From DBFJGL01 sp048394785 (GTDB taxonomy: Bacteria; Bacillota; Clostridia; Christensenellales; CAG-917): a stretch of 7,089 nucleotides of DNA. How positions within the stretch are numbered: the first letter of the stretch is position 1; each line of letters opens with the position of its first letter. The position numbers and the translations under genes were made by a program. Shown here piece after piece: positions 1-7,073 of this stretch. The stretch spans positions 1-7,089 of the forward strand of contig DBFJGL010000110.1 in the NCBI GenBank assembly GCA_048394785.1, written 5' to 3'. A model generated the notes under the pieces. It worked only from the letters and a program-made list of their open reading frames with translations. It searched no databases and was not told the DNA's origin.

Positions 1-138
1 GAGATAGGTCAATCCGATGATTAAACCCACCGCGGCAATGACTGCAAGCACGATAATGAAATATTCTTTGACGCCCGTTGACGGCAACTTGGCGGAAAGC
101 CCTGCCAAAGCGTCGAATATTTTAGAGAAAAACTCCAT
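1..138 (-). CDS. Small membrane protein of unknown function, 5' part only (46 codons, cut by the window edge)
   Basis: I do not recognise this gene. The reading frame starts at an ATG (138-136) and stays open to base 1, giving 46 residues. Residues 1-16 (MEFFSKIFDALAGLSA) look like a short amphipathic helix. An LPSTG string follows at residues 18-22, then a charged VKE, then a strongly hydrophobic stretch from about 27 to 46 (FIIVLAVIAAVGLIIGLTYL) that should span the membrane once. The start is supported by GGAGG five bases upstream and by a near-consensus promoter ending about 46 bases upstream; an in-frame TAA at 183-181 limits any longer form. It is read in the same direction as addA but appears to have its own promoter, so it is probably not part of the addBA unit. 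The rest of the protein, and so its function, lies outside the window. Confidence 0.7.
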   Translation of the reverse strand, partial: MEFFSKIFDALAGLSAKLPSTGVKEYFIIVLAVIAAVGLIIGLTYL

Positions 139-143
139 CCCTA

Positions 144-148
144 CCTCC
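144..148 (-). promoter_or_regulatory. Ribosome binding site of the small membrane protein gene
   Basis: GGAGG on the minus strand ends five bases before the ATG at 138. This strong Shine-Dalgarno match is the main reason for placing the start there; the only other in-frame room upstream is the predicted leader and promoter. Confidence 0.75.
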
Positions 149-170
149 GCTGATAAAGCGTGTCGTAAAT

Positions 171-199
171 ATATTATATCTTACCTCGAATATTATATC
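171..199 (-). repeat. 10-bp direct repeat GATATAATAT at a 19-bp step
   Basis: GATATAATAT occurs at 199-190 and again at 180-171 on the minus strand. Each copy contains a TATAAT, so the repeat may simply be a doubled -10 element. The second copy also lies inside an imperfect inverted repeat (184-165): GTAA-G-ATAT, loop AAT, ATAT-TTAC, an 8-bp stem with one bulged G. This dyad sits at the predicted transcription start and could be an operator or a 5'-end hairpin of the leader. In such AT-rich DNA it may also be chance. Confidence 0.45.
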
Positions 200-219
200 A
201 TACGCTTGGCAAAAATCAA
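192..219 (-). promoter_or_regulatory. Housekeeping-type (sigma-A-like) promoter for the small membrane protein gene
   Basis: On the minus strand the -35 is TTGATT (219-214; four of six bases match TTGACA). It is followed by a 16-base spacer and a perfect TATAAT -10 (197-192). A TG one base ahead of the -10 (200-199) makes it an extended -10. The start of transcription is expected near 185, giving a leader of about 46 bases before the ATG at 138. A second TATAAT (178-173) lies 19 bases downstream. With a 17-base spacer its -35 would be ATGATA (201-196), overlapping the first -10, so it could be a weaker tandem promoter. Confidence 0.7.
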
Positions 220-271
220 TAGTTTAAGGTTATATTTTCAAAAATAAACGCCGCGTATCGCGCCCGCACGG

Positions 272-324
272 AAAAACGGCGGAAAAACGCAAATACATTC
301 CGTCGTTATTCGAAAAGTCCGCCG
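272..324 (-). terminator. Candidate intrinsic terminator after addA
   Basis: On the minus strand CGGCGGA (324-318) is a perfect complement of TCCGCCG (283-277), and five T follow directly (276-272). A GC-rich 7-bp stem followed by a T run is the expected layout for a factor-independent terminator in the direction of addA. The weak point is the 34-base loop, much longer than usual, with only minor internal pairing. A tighter hairpin at 362-342 precedes it without a T run; the two may act together. Confidence 0.4.
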
Positions 325-341
325 CTCGCCGAGTTGCGTCT

Positions 342-362
342 ACGGCAACGCGCCGCTGCCGT
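342..362 (-). other. Stem-loop directly at the addA stop codon
   Basis: Starting on the last base of the addA TAA, ACGGCAGCG (362-354) pairs with CGTTGCCGT (350-342) around a GCG loop (353-351). This gives nine pairs, one of them G-U. No T run follows it. It could stall polymerase, protect the mRNA 3' end from exonucleases, or be the first half of a compound terminator with 324-272. Confidence 0.5.
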
Positions 363-3300
363 TATTTTATTTCGTACGTTTCACCCGTCTTGAACGAATA
401 TAAAAGCGTTTTGTCGATTTTTGCTCCTATCGCGGTTTCAGCGGCGCGTTTATACAGTTTAAGTTGCTTTTCGTACTTTTTCAGCATATCCGCGTCTTTA
501 AGCCGAGAGTTTTTGAAATCGACGATTATTTTTTGCTCTCCCAAGATTATCAAATCGATTACGCCCTGCACAAGCACTTTATCGCAAGACGATACGCCGT
601 CTATAACCTCGTTTGCAGGCACGTACATCATAAAGGGATATTCGCGGTAAGACGGCGAGCGTTCCGCAAATTCTATAATCGGCGAGTTCAGGCACCGCGC
701 TATTCTATCGGCGTTTACGAGCCCTGCCTGTTCGCTTGTAAGCAGTCCTCTCTCGACCATAAGATTGATTGCTTTTTCTGCCTCGGACGCGCTTTTAAGC
801 GAATAACTTATCTTTTCCATAACCTTGTGATATGCCGTACCCGTCTTCGCGTAAACGTCGGAGTCGGCAAACATCGGAATATCGAGTTCGTCGCCGCCGT
901 TGAGAGCGGATACGCTGTATTTCATTCCCAAAGCCGACGACTCGGAATGCGGATAAATAAAATCGCGCCCCTTGCTTATTATCCTCTTAATTCTCTCGTC
1001 GCCTCCGCCTTCGAGCACGACCGCCCCGCGCGAATTTCCGTATCGCACCGTCTGCGCCTTTACGACGGACACGGGACAGCCGAGCCCCCCGTCGCAAGCC
1101 GCGTCGGATAAAAGCTGCAAATTGCTCTTAGGCTGCCAGGACGGTATCAAACCGAAGTTTTCGCACATGGCTTTGCTCGCCTTACCCGTAATGTACATAC
1201 GCCGGCGCGCCCTCGTGAGCGCAACGTAAAACAGCCTCAGCTCCTCTTTTCTTTCGCGCTCCTCCACCAGCTTGCGCACCGCGTATAACGACAGCGTGTC
1301 CGTCTTTGTCTGTTTTTCCTTATCGAAATATTTAAGTCCGACGTATCCTCCCGTTTCCGCAACCAAATCGCCTTCCCGCGATTTTCCCGAGTAATTGCAC
1401 CCGACGTCCGCAACGAACACGACCTCCGCCTCCAAGCCCTTGAACGCGTGGAAAGTGGAAATTTTTACCGCTCCCCTATTATCTCCGCTCTCTGCGGCGT
1501 CGCCGTCCGACGGCTCGTACTCGCGCAAAAACGCCGACAACGTTTTATCCGCGTACGCCGTTCCCACGCGCGCGGCAAAAGCGTTCAGCGCGTCGAGCCG
1601 CAACTGTCCCTCCCTTGCAAGATACGCGTCGTAACAACTGTCGGAAATTACGGATTCTATCAATTCGCCGACGCTTTTGAAACTCGCTTTGACGCGGTAG
1701 TCTCGGAGCGTTTTCAGCGTGTCTGCCGCCTTAATTTGCAACTTTGCGTATTTCGCGAAACTTTCGGCGTCCGCGCCGTTTTCGGGTTTTGCCGCGCCGT
1801 CGTTTTCACGCTCCGCCGCGCTTTGAGCCGTCCGTTGAAGCTTTTGGTATAAACTATCCCCGTCCGCTTTCGCTATCCGAGCGACTTCTTCCTGCGTGTA
1901 ACCGCCGAAACAAGACAGCAGATAACCTGCGAACGGAACGTCGCGGGTAGGATTGTCCACCGCCCTCAGACAACACATCAGCTCTCTTTCGGGCACGGAA
2001 TCGTATCTCGCGAATTTACCCTCGCCCACGGGTATTCCTTCCTCTTTAAGCGTCTGTATTATACGCGCCGCCGCCGAATTGCGCGAGCGGAAAAGCACCG
2101 CTATATCGCCGTATTCGAGTGCGCCTTTATCCGTTTTCATTCCCTTTACGAGAGTTTTTATTTCGTTTGCGATGAAGCGTCCTTCTTCTTCCTCCGCTCT
2201 GCCTCTCTCGTCGGAGTCGGTTTCGTCTGATATTCTGTAAACCCCTCTCGCACGGTTTTTTGCGTCGTCTGCATCCGCAAACAATCTGATTTCCACGTCG
2301 CCCACCCCGTCTTCGTCCGTCGCAAACGCGCCGTCGGAGGCATAATCGATGTCGGAATTTTTGATTTTCATAACCGAGCAGAACACTCTGTTCACGAAAT
2401 TGAGAATGCCCGTTCTGCTTCTGAAATTGCGGTTAAACGCTATGACCTCTCCCTCTTTCTCATTTTCGTAACGCTTCTGCCTTTCGAGAAATATTCTCGG
2501 GTCCGCGAGTCTGAAACCGTATATACTCTGCTTTACGTCGCCCACCATAAACGCGTTTTCGCCCGCAAGCTGCGAAATTATATATTCCTGAGTGGGATTG
2601 ACGTCCTGATATTCGTCCACGAAAACGTGCGTGAAGTTATTTTTGACGTCGGGGTTTTCGCTTATGAGTTTTTGCGCGACGTGCATCAAATCCTCAAACG
2701 ACAGCACGTTGTCGGAGCGCTTCAATTCGCAAAGCCGCGCGTCGAAACGCAACGTAATTTCCATCAGTTTTTTAACGTATAAAGCGTTTTGATTATGCGC
2801 CTCGATAAGTTCTTCGCAGCTTTGTTCAATCAAATCGTTTACGTCCTTTATCGCGGCGTCGAGCGACGCGCACAAAGACTTGGCAAGTTCGACGGCTTCC
2901 ACAGCTTCCCGAGCCTTGCCTTTGCGCCGCGCCGATATTTTCAATGCGCCTGCCGCGCATAATTCGGCAAGTTCGCCAAACGATTTCGCATTGCTCATCT
3001 GCCGCGCAATCCTGCCTGCGACCACCGTCTTATCCGCCCAGGATACTTCCTGCAAACCTATAAGCAGAGGAATAATATCGTCGCATTTTTTCGCTATAAC
3101 AGAACACTTTGCGACGGCGTTTTTCAACGCTATTTGCGCAAACGGACTTTCGTAAAAGGACGAATAGCACCTCTCCACAGTGTCGGTGAACACGCTTTTA
3201 TCGGGCTGAATGTCTATAAGATTGAACAATTTCACGATGACGTCGCGGAAATTATCCTCTTTTCTGCCCCTCACGAATATATCGGACACTTCCGAGAACA

Positions 3301-3790
3301 GACTGTCGCCCTCCTCCTGATAGCGGCAGAATACGTCGTCGAGCGCGCGTTTCATATACGCCGCGTGCGCGTTTTCGTCAAGCACTTCGAAAGACGGAGA
3401 TACTGCGGCTTTTTCAAAATTTTCTCTTATCAGCGTTCTGCAAAAGCCGTGTATGGTGCCGATATAGGCAAAAGGAAGCGCGTCGAGCTGTTTTCTGAAA
3501 ACGTCGCGCTGCGCGCCTTTTGCCGAACACGCTTCGTTGAACAACGCCTTGCCGAGTTTATAGCGCAACTCCTCTCCCGACGCGTTGTTGTACACGAGCA
3601 CGAGCATTTCCGCAAGGGACGCGCCCTCTCTTATCAGCCTCATTATACGGTCGACCATAGCGGTGGTCTTTCCCGAACCTGCCGACGCCGACACCAAAAT
3701 TCTGCCGTCCGTATAAATGGCTCTCAGCTGTTCGGCAGTTGGTTTGAACTCTTTTTTTACGGACGTATCCGCCTGTTTGACGTCAGACAT
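362..3790 (-). CDS. addA: AddA: ATP-dependent helicase-nuclease subunit A of the AddAB double-strand-break repair enzyme
   Basis: The 1142-aa product is the motor subunit. It unwinds broken duplex ends by 3'-5' translocation and cuts one strand, leaving a 3' tail for RecA. SF1 motifs are visible in order: Q motif (T18, Q21), Walker A ASAGSGKT (35-42, K41), Ia (about 64-79), Ib TIHGFC (112-117), Walker B VDEYQD (391-396), III GDVKQSIYGFR (417-427) then ADP, IV NRNFRS (453-458), V STFHAFKGLE (778-787) and VI FYVALTRARR (854-863). The RecB-like nuclease starts near SVSAL (959-963) and has H988, D1079, D1091-F-K1093 and QLxxY (1109-1113), so it looks active. It is slightly shorter than B. subtilis AddA (about 1230 aa). 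Motifs Ia (VYNNASGEE) and V (HAFKGLEA) stray from the usual TFTNAAA and HxSKGLEF. The start at 3790 follows AAGGAGG with six bases between; an in-frame ATG at 3946 would add 52 arginine-rich residues that merely mirror addB in another frame. The first eight bases overlap addB, suggesting coupled translation. Confidence 0.96.
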   Translation of the reverse strand: MSDVKQADTSVKKEFKPTAEQLRAIYTDGRILVSASAGSGKTTAMVDRIMRLIREGASLAEMLVLVYNNASGEELRYKLGKALFNEACSAKGAQRDVFRKQLDALPFAYIGTIHGFCRTLIRENFEKAAVSPSFEVLDENAHAAYMKRALDDVFCRYQEEGDSLFSEVSDIFVRGRKEDNFRDVIVKLFNLIDIQPDKSVFTDTVERCYSSFYESPFAQIALKNAVAKCSVIAKKCDDIIPLLIGLQEVSWADKTVVAGRIARQMSNAKSFGELAELCAAGALKISARRKGKAREAVEAVELAKSLCASLDAAIKDVNDLIEQSCEELIEAHNQNALYVKKLMEITLRFDARLCELKRSDNVLSFEDLMHVAQKLISENPDVKNNFTHVFVDEYQDVNPTQEYIISQLAGENAFMVGDVKQSIYGFRLADPRIFLERQKRYENEKEGEVIAFNRNFRSRTGILNFVNRVFCSVMKIKNSDIDYASDGAFATDEDGVGDVEIRLFADADDAKNRARGVYRISDETDSDERGRAEEEEGRFIANEIKTLVKGMKTDKGALEYGDIAVLFRSRNSAAARIIQTLKEEGIPVGEGKFARYDSVPERELMCCLRAVDNPTRDVPFAGYLLSCFGGYTQEEVARIAKADGDSLYQKLQRTAQSAAERENDGAAKPENGADAESFAKYAKLQIKAADTLKTLRDYRVKASFKSVGELIESVISDSCYDAYLAREGQLRLDALNAFAARVGTAYADKTLSAFLREYEPSDGDAAESGDNRGAVKISTFHAFKGLEAEVVFVADVGCNYSGKSREGDLVAETGGYVGLKYFDKEKQTKTDTLSLYAVRKLVEERERKEELRLFYVALTRARRRMYITGKASKAMCENFGLIPSWQPKSNLQLLSDAACDGGLGCPVSVVKAQTVRYGNSRGAVVLEGGGDERIKRIISKGRDFIYPHSESSALGMKYSVSALNGGDELDIPMFADSDVYAKTGTAYHKVMEKISYSLKSASEAEKAINLMVERGLLTSEQAGLVNADRIARCLNSPIIEFAERSPSYREYPFMMYVPANEVIDGVSSCDKVLVQGVIDLIILGEQKIIVDFKNSRLKDADMLKKYEKQLKLYKRAAETAIGAKIDKTLLYSFKTGETYEIK

Positions 3791-6700
3791 CGCGCTCCTC
3801 CTTCGACTGTGCAAAAGTTTCGGTTGCTGCGTCCGAAAAACTTTCGCCGTCCACTGTTTTTCTGCTTCGCACCATACAGCCTTTGAACGCGCAGGCGTCC
3901 GCATACTCGCATCGCGCGCACGCTCCCGACGACGGTCTGGGCGCAACGTATCCTCTCGCCATATCCTCCGCCGCGCCGCCGGCGAGCCTGACGACGTAAT
4001 CGCCTATCCTGTCAAACTCCTCGTCCGAAGTCAGCGCGTCCCCGTTCAATTGCTCCGCCTTAAATTTTAACGGAAGCACGCTGCCCGACGCGTCTTCGCG
4101 CCAAGCCGTATCCATATCGGTTATGACGTCCTCGTCCGACGTCAGCTGACCGCTGAAACGGTATCTGCTCACGTCGTCGTTCACAAACCCCGAAAACACG
4201 GGCAGATAAAATACTCCCGCGGGTTTAAGCCCCAAACTTTCGATTGCGCGCATATACAGATAAAGCTGTATTTTCTCTCCGTAATATACGTCGTCCAAAT
4301 CCAATTTCGCGCTTTTGAACGTCTTGTAATCTATAATTGCAAAACGGTCGCCGAGCACGTCTACTCTGTCGATTTTTCCGCTCACTCCGATACTGCCGCC
4401 GGAGTAAGGCACGCTCATACGGGGTATCCCGTCCGCCCCTATTTCCGCCTCTATGAACTTAGGTTTGAAATTAGAACGCAAATAAATCTTGTGCATATCT
4501 TTTACAAGCCGCACGCTTTCCTCTTTAAGCCGCGCAAAAATTCTCGCATTTTCGGGACGGCGCATAACCGCGGCGATTTTTTCGTCGGACACGGCTTTTT
4601 CAAAATATCTTTCGGCACACTCGTCAAGAATATCGGCAATCGCTTTATTCTCTGCCAAATCGGCATAAAACTGTTCGAGCACGGAGTGCAGCACCACCCC
4701 GTTTTCCGTACCTTCGAACTCTCCGTCGGCTTGCCGTTTCAAGCGGAGCATATATCTGAAATAATACGAATACGGACAGGAAAAGAACTTTTCGAGCCTG
4801 CTCGCGCTTATGCTTGACGCGCCGTCGCCGCCGATACGGTCGGGGACGTAAAACAGCAAATCGAGCTTTGACTTGCCGTCGTCGTCGAGCGTGGCGTAAG
4901 CCGAACGGTATTCGATGAGTTCGTCAGCGGACGCCGAATCGGAAGCACGGCTTATAAGTCGGTGCAAAGTTCCCTTTTTTGTGGAGTACATCATCGACAG
5001 CAGTTCGTCTCCGCTCTCAGCCGCCGACAGTTTGTCCGTCGAAAGCTTTTCCGCCGCAAGCGGTTTCCCGTCCTTTGACAGCATTGCGCACAATTCGTCC
5101 ACAACGGACGACGGGCGCAGCGCGCCGCACGAACAGGCGTCGGGATAGGATACAATCAGTTTCCCCTTAGGCTTTTTGAAAATCTCCGTTACGGCAAGCA
5201 TACGCGTATATGCTTTGCGTTTTTCGTCGGGATAAATATCTATGCCGACTCGGGCGAACAGTTCCTCGTCGCGCGGCGAAATGACGGAACCGCCGGAGCT
5301 TTGCATCGGCATACTTCCGCTCGTCGCGCCCAAGACGTATATATCCTTGAAACCGAGATACCGGCTTTCGCAATCTCCCACGAACACGCAGTCGAGATAA
5401 GTGGGCACAAGCGAAATTTTAAGAGTGCGCAGCATAGACTCGTAAACGCGCTTAAACCCTTCCGTATCCGTCGCGCCTTTGAGCACGCTTTCCGCTTCGT
5501 CCAGCACCCCGTCGACCTTATCGTCCACCTGCTCGGCGCATTTATAGTAGTACGCGCTCATTTCTCCGAGGCTTTTTATATGCGCGTCAAGCCTGTCCGC
5601 GCACTCCGAAAAAAGCCGTCTCAGTCCCTCCGTATATCTCGCAATCGGGTGTTTACCGTAAATCAGCAACGGTTTAAGTATGAGTATGAGCTTTTTGCGC
5701 ACTTTTTCGGCGCAAACGATTTCTTCCTCTCCCCCCGCCTTGAACTCGTCCTCGAAGCGCGAATAATTTATGTTGTATTTAAGCGTATAATTCTCGAAAG
5801 CGCACACTTCGTCCCAACCGTCCTCACCGTAAAAAAGCGGATTTTTTACGAAGTCCAGCACCTCGTCGCGGCGCAGTCTTTTTGCGGCGGCTTCGAGCGC
5901 AAGCAGCGAATAACGAACCTTCGTCTGATTGACGAGTTTTTCCTTTACGTCTATGAAAAACGGAATGCCGTAGCGCGAGAATACTCTCTTTATTTCGGGA
6001 GCGTATCTGTCTATATCGCCGACTGCGATTTCAAAATCGCGGTATCGCGCGCCTTTTGCCGTCTTGCGCTTTATGTCGAGAGCGGTATACAGCACTTCCT
6101 CCCCCACGTCGGCAAAACGCCTCAATTCTATCCTGTCGCCGCACTCGGCGCGTTCGGCAGGTACGTTATACGAAAACAGCCCTTTGGAAATTGCTTCCGT
6201 CGGTGCGTCGAGCTTTTCGTCAAACCTCTCAATTCGCGCTCCTTCGCCTGCCGCCCTCTTTAATCTGCGCGCCGTCTCGTCGCAGTATATCCTCTCGTTG
6301 GGGTTTCCTTCTCCGCCCACAAGCCCCACGGTAAGCGACAGCGCGACGTCGTTCAACCTTTTCAAAATTTCTTCTTCGGGCGCTTTGAAAGAATAAAAAT
6401 CCACGCAATAATAGTGCGCTCTAAGCAAATCGGCTCTGCTCTCGCCCCGAATCAGCCCATCGTTTTTTCCGTCGTTATCCGCGCCTTTATCCGCAGACAA
6501 ATTATCGGCGGAACAGGCGGATATGTATGCCGCAAAAGCGTTTAATCTTGTTGAAGAATCGCTGAAATTCTCTTGCAAACGGCTGAGATATTTTGAAAAA
6601 ATAAGCGCGACGTCCTTTGCTTTTCCGCGTGCGGAAGAAGGCAGCTTATCCGCTTTTAATCTGAGTTCCTCAGCAGAAATACCGCTGTTTCTCAATGCGG

Positions 6701-7058
6701 TTATGGCGGCGTACAGCTCGTTGGCTGCTCCGTCCGTTTCCGCCGCAAACCTGTAATAATCAAGTTCTTCGCGGCATTCTGACAACACCTCCGCAAGCAG
6801 CATCACCGAACCTTCCGGCGTAAGACACCTTTTAATATCCTCACCCATAACGCGGCTCGCAAGCCGCGTAAAAGAAGTGACTTCCACCCCGAACGTCCCT
6901 TCCACGCCCAATGAAGAAATTATTTCCCTCTCAACCGACGCCGTAAATCGGTCGGGGATCAGCACGACGTGTTTGCCGCCTCTCGACAGCTTTCCTTTAA
7001 GTTCACCCAGCACGCCGAGATACGCTCCGCGCGAGGTGTTGGACATAATGATTTTCAT
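3783..7058 (-). CDS. addB: AddB (RexB-like N-terminus): second nuclease subunit of the AddAB double-strand-break repair enzyme
   Basis: The 1091-aa product partners AddA; in studied AddAB enzymes this subunit cuts the opposite strand and recognises Chi. Helicase-like landmarks are VVLIPDRFT (31-39), VTSFTRLASRV (60-70), RYRDFEIAVGDIDRYAPEI (338-356), IPFFID (365-370) and YVLGATSGSMP (574-584). The C-terminal nuclease begins near ISASRLEKFFSCPYSYYFRY (750-769) and has H791, GKIDRVD (894-900, D897), IDYK (909-912) and QLYLY (931-935). Cys761 with Cys1047, Cys1050 and Cys1056 (Cx2Cx5C) matches the four ligands of the AddB 4Fe-4S cluster. The GRxGSGKT Walker A seen at the N-terminus of B. subtilis AddB is absent: residues 6-13 read SNTSRGAY. 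The start at 7058 fits the MKLLY-like opening of RexB, but no good Shine-Dalgarno precedes it and the frame stays open to the window edge; ATG at 7046 is another option. It is first of the addB-addA pair. Confidence 0.95.
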   Translation of the reverse strand: MKIIMSNTSRGAYLGVLGELKGKLSRGGKHVVLIPDRFTASVEREIISSLGVEGTFGVEVTSFTRLASRVMGEDIKRCLTPEGSVMLLAEVLSECREELDYYRFAAETDGAANELYAAITALRNSGISAEELRLKADKLPSSARGKAKDVALIFSKYLSRLQENFSDSSTRLNAFAAYISACSADNLSADKGADNDGKNDGLIRGESRADLLRAHYYCVDFYSFKAPEEEILKRLNDVALSLTVGLVGGEGNPNERIYCDETARRLKRAAGEGARIERFDEKLDAPTEAISKGLFSYNVPAERAECGDRIELRRFADVGEEVLYTALDIKRKTAKGARYRDFEIAVGDIDRYAPEIKRVFSRYGIPFFIDVKEKLVNQTKVRYSLLALEAAAKRLRRDEVLDFVKNPLFYGEDGWDEVCAFENYTLKYNINYSRFEDEFKAGGEEEIVCAEKVRKKLILILKPLLIYGKHPIARYTEGLRRLFSECADRLDAHIKSLGEMSAYYYKCAEQVDDKVDGVLDEAESVLKGATDTEGFKRVYESMLRTLKISLVPTYLDCVFVGDCESRYLGFKDIYVLGATSGSMPMQSSGGSVISPRDEELFARVGIDIYPDEKRKAYTRMLAVTEIFKKPKGKLIVSYPDACSCGALRPSSVVDELCAMLSKDGKPLAAEKLSTDKLSAAESGDELLSMMYSTKKGTLHRLISRASDSASADELIEYRSAYATLDDDGKSKLDLLFYVPDRIGGDGASSISASRLEKFFSCPYSYYFRYMLRLKRQADGEFEGTENGVVLHSVLEQFYADLAENKAIADILDECAERYFEKAVSDEKIAAVMRRPENARIFARLKEESVRLVKDMHKIYLRSNFKPKFIEAEIGADGIPRMSVPYSGGSIGVSGKIDRVDVLGDRFAIIDYKTFKSAKLDLDDVYYGEKIQLYLYMRAIESLGLKPAGVFYLPVFSGFVNDDVSRYRFSGQLTSDEDVITDMDTAWREDASGSVLPLKFKAEQLNGDALTSDEEFDRIGDYVVRLAGGAAEDMARGYVAPRPSSGACARCEYADACAFKGCMVRSRKTVDGESFSDAATETFAQSKEERDV
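3797..3803 (-). promoter_or_regulatory. Ribosome binding site of addA, inside the end of addB
   Basis: AAGGAGG (3803-3797, minus strand) is a full Shine-Dalgarno match six bases ahead of the addA ATG at 3790. It is made by the addB codons for Lys1086-Glu1087 and the first base of Glu1088. It decides the addA start in favour of 3790 over the in-frame ATG at 3946. Ribosomes finishing addB (TGA at 3785-3783) end five bases past the addA start, a layout that favours re-initiation and a balanced subunit ratio. Confidence 0.9.
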
Positions 7059-7064
7059 AACCCG

Positions 7065-7073
7065 ATTATACCA
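7065..7073 (-). promoter_or_regulatory. Possible extended -10 promoter element for addB
   Basis: On the minus strand TGG-TATAAT (7073-7065) is a perfect extended -10. The matching -35 would fall at or beyond the window edge, so it cannot be judged. With usual spacing, transcription would start at about 7058, the A of the proposed addB ATG. The alternative reading is that this is coding: one frame ends in a TGA (7057-7055) that overlaps the addB ATG as ATGA, which would suit a coupled upstream gene. The 31 bases available cannot settle this. Confidence 0.4.

Noticed and set aside
17..247. 76-aa plus-strand ORF in the left flank
   Set aside because: The minus strand here has a promoter, an RBS and a plausible membrane protein start. 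The plus-strand frame runs through the promoter AT-rich DNA and lacks a clear RBS.
139..361. AGCGG (the B. subtilis Chi sequence) three times on the minus strand between addA and the small gene
   Set aside because: The pentamer is short and also appears many times within both genes on both strands, and the Chi sequence of this organism is unknown. The cluster is not evidence of a functional Chi site.
464..1111. 215-aa plus-strand ORF opposite the AddA nuclease domain
   Set aside because: It mirrors the catalytic region of addA, which must be the coding strand; no domain or start signal is visible on the plus strand.
3134..3886. 250-aa plus-strand ORF opposite the start of addA and the end of addB
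   Set aside because: It is antisense to the AddA Walker A and Ib region and crosses the addB-addA junction. Its composition is that of a shadow frame and no motif is recognisable.
3791..3946. N-terminal extension of AddA by 52 residues from an in-frame ATG at 3946
   Set aside because: The added residues (arginine-rich, no family similarity) lie wholly inside addB in another frame. The internal ATG at 3790 has a perfect Shine-Dalgarno and begins just ahead of the conserved Q motif.
5301..6263. 320-aa plus-strand ORF opposite addB
   Set aside because: It is antisense to conserved AddB sequence, has no recognisable domain and is rich in Arg, His and Phe, as expected for a shadow frame of a gene with this codon use. 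No convincing RBS was seen.
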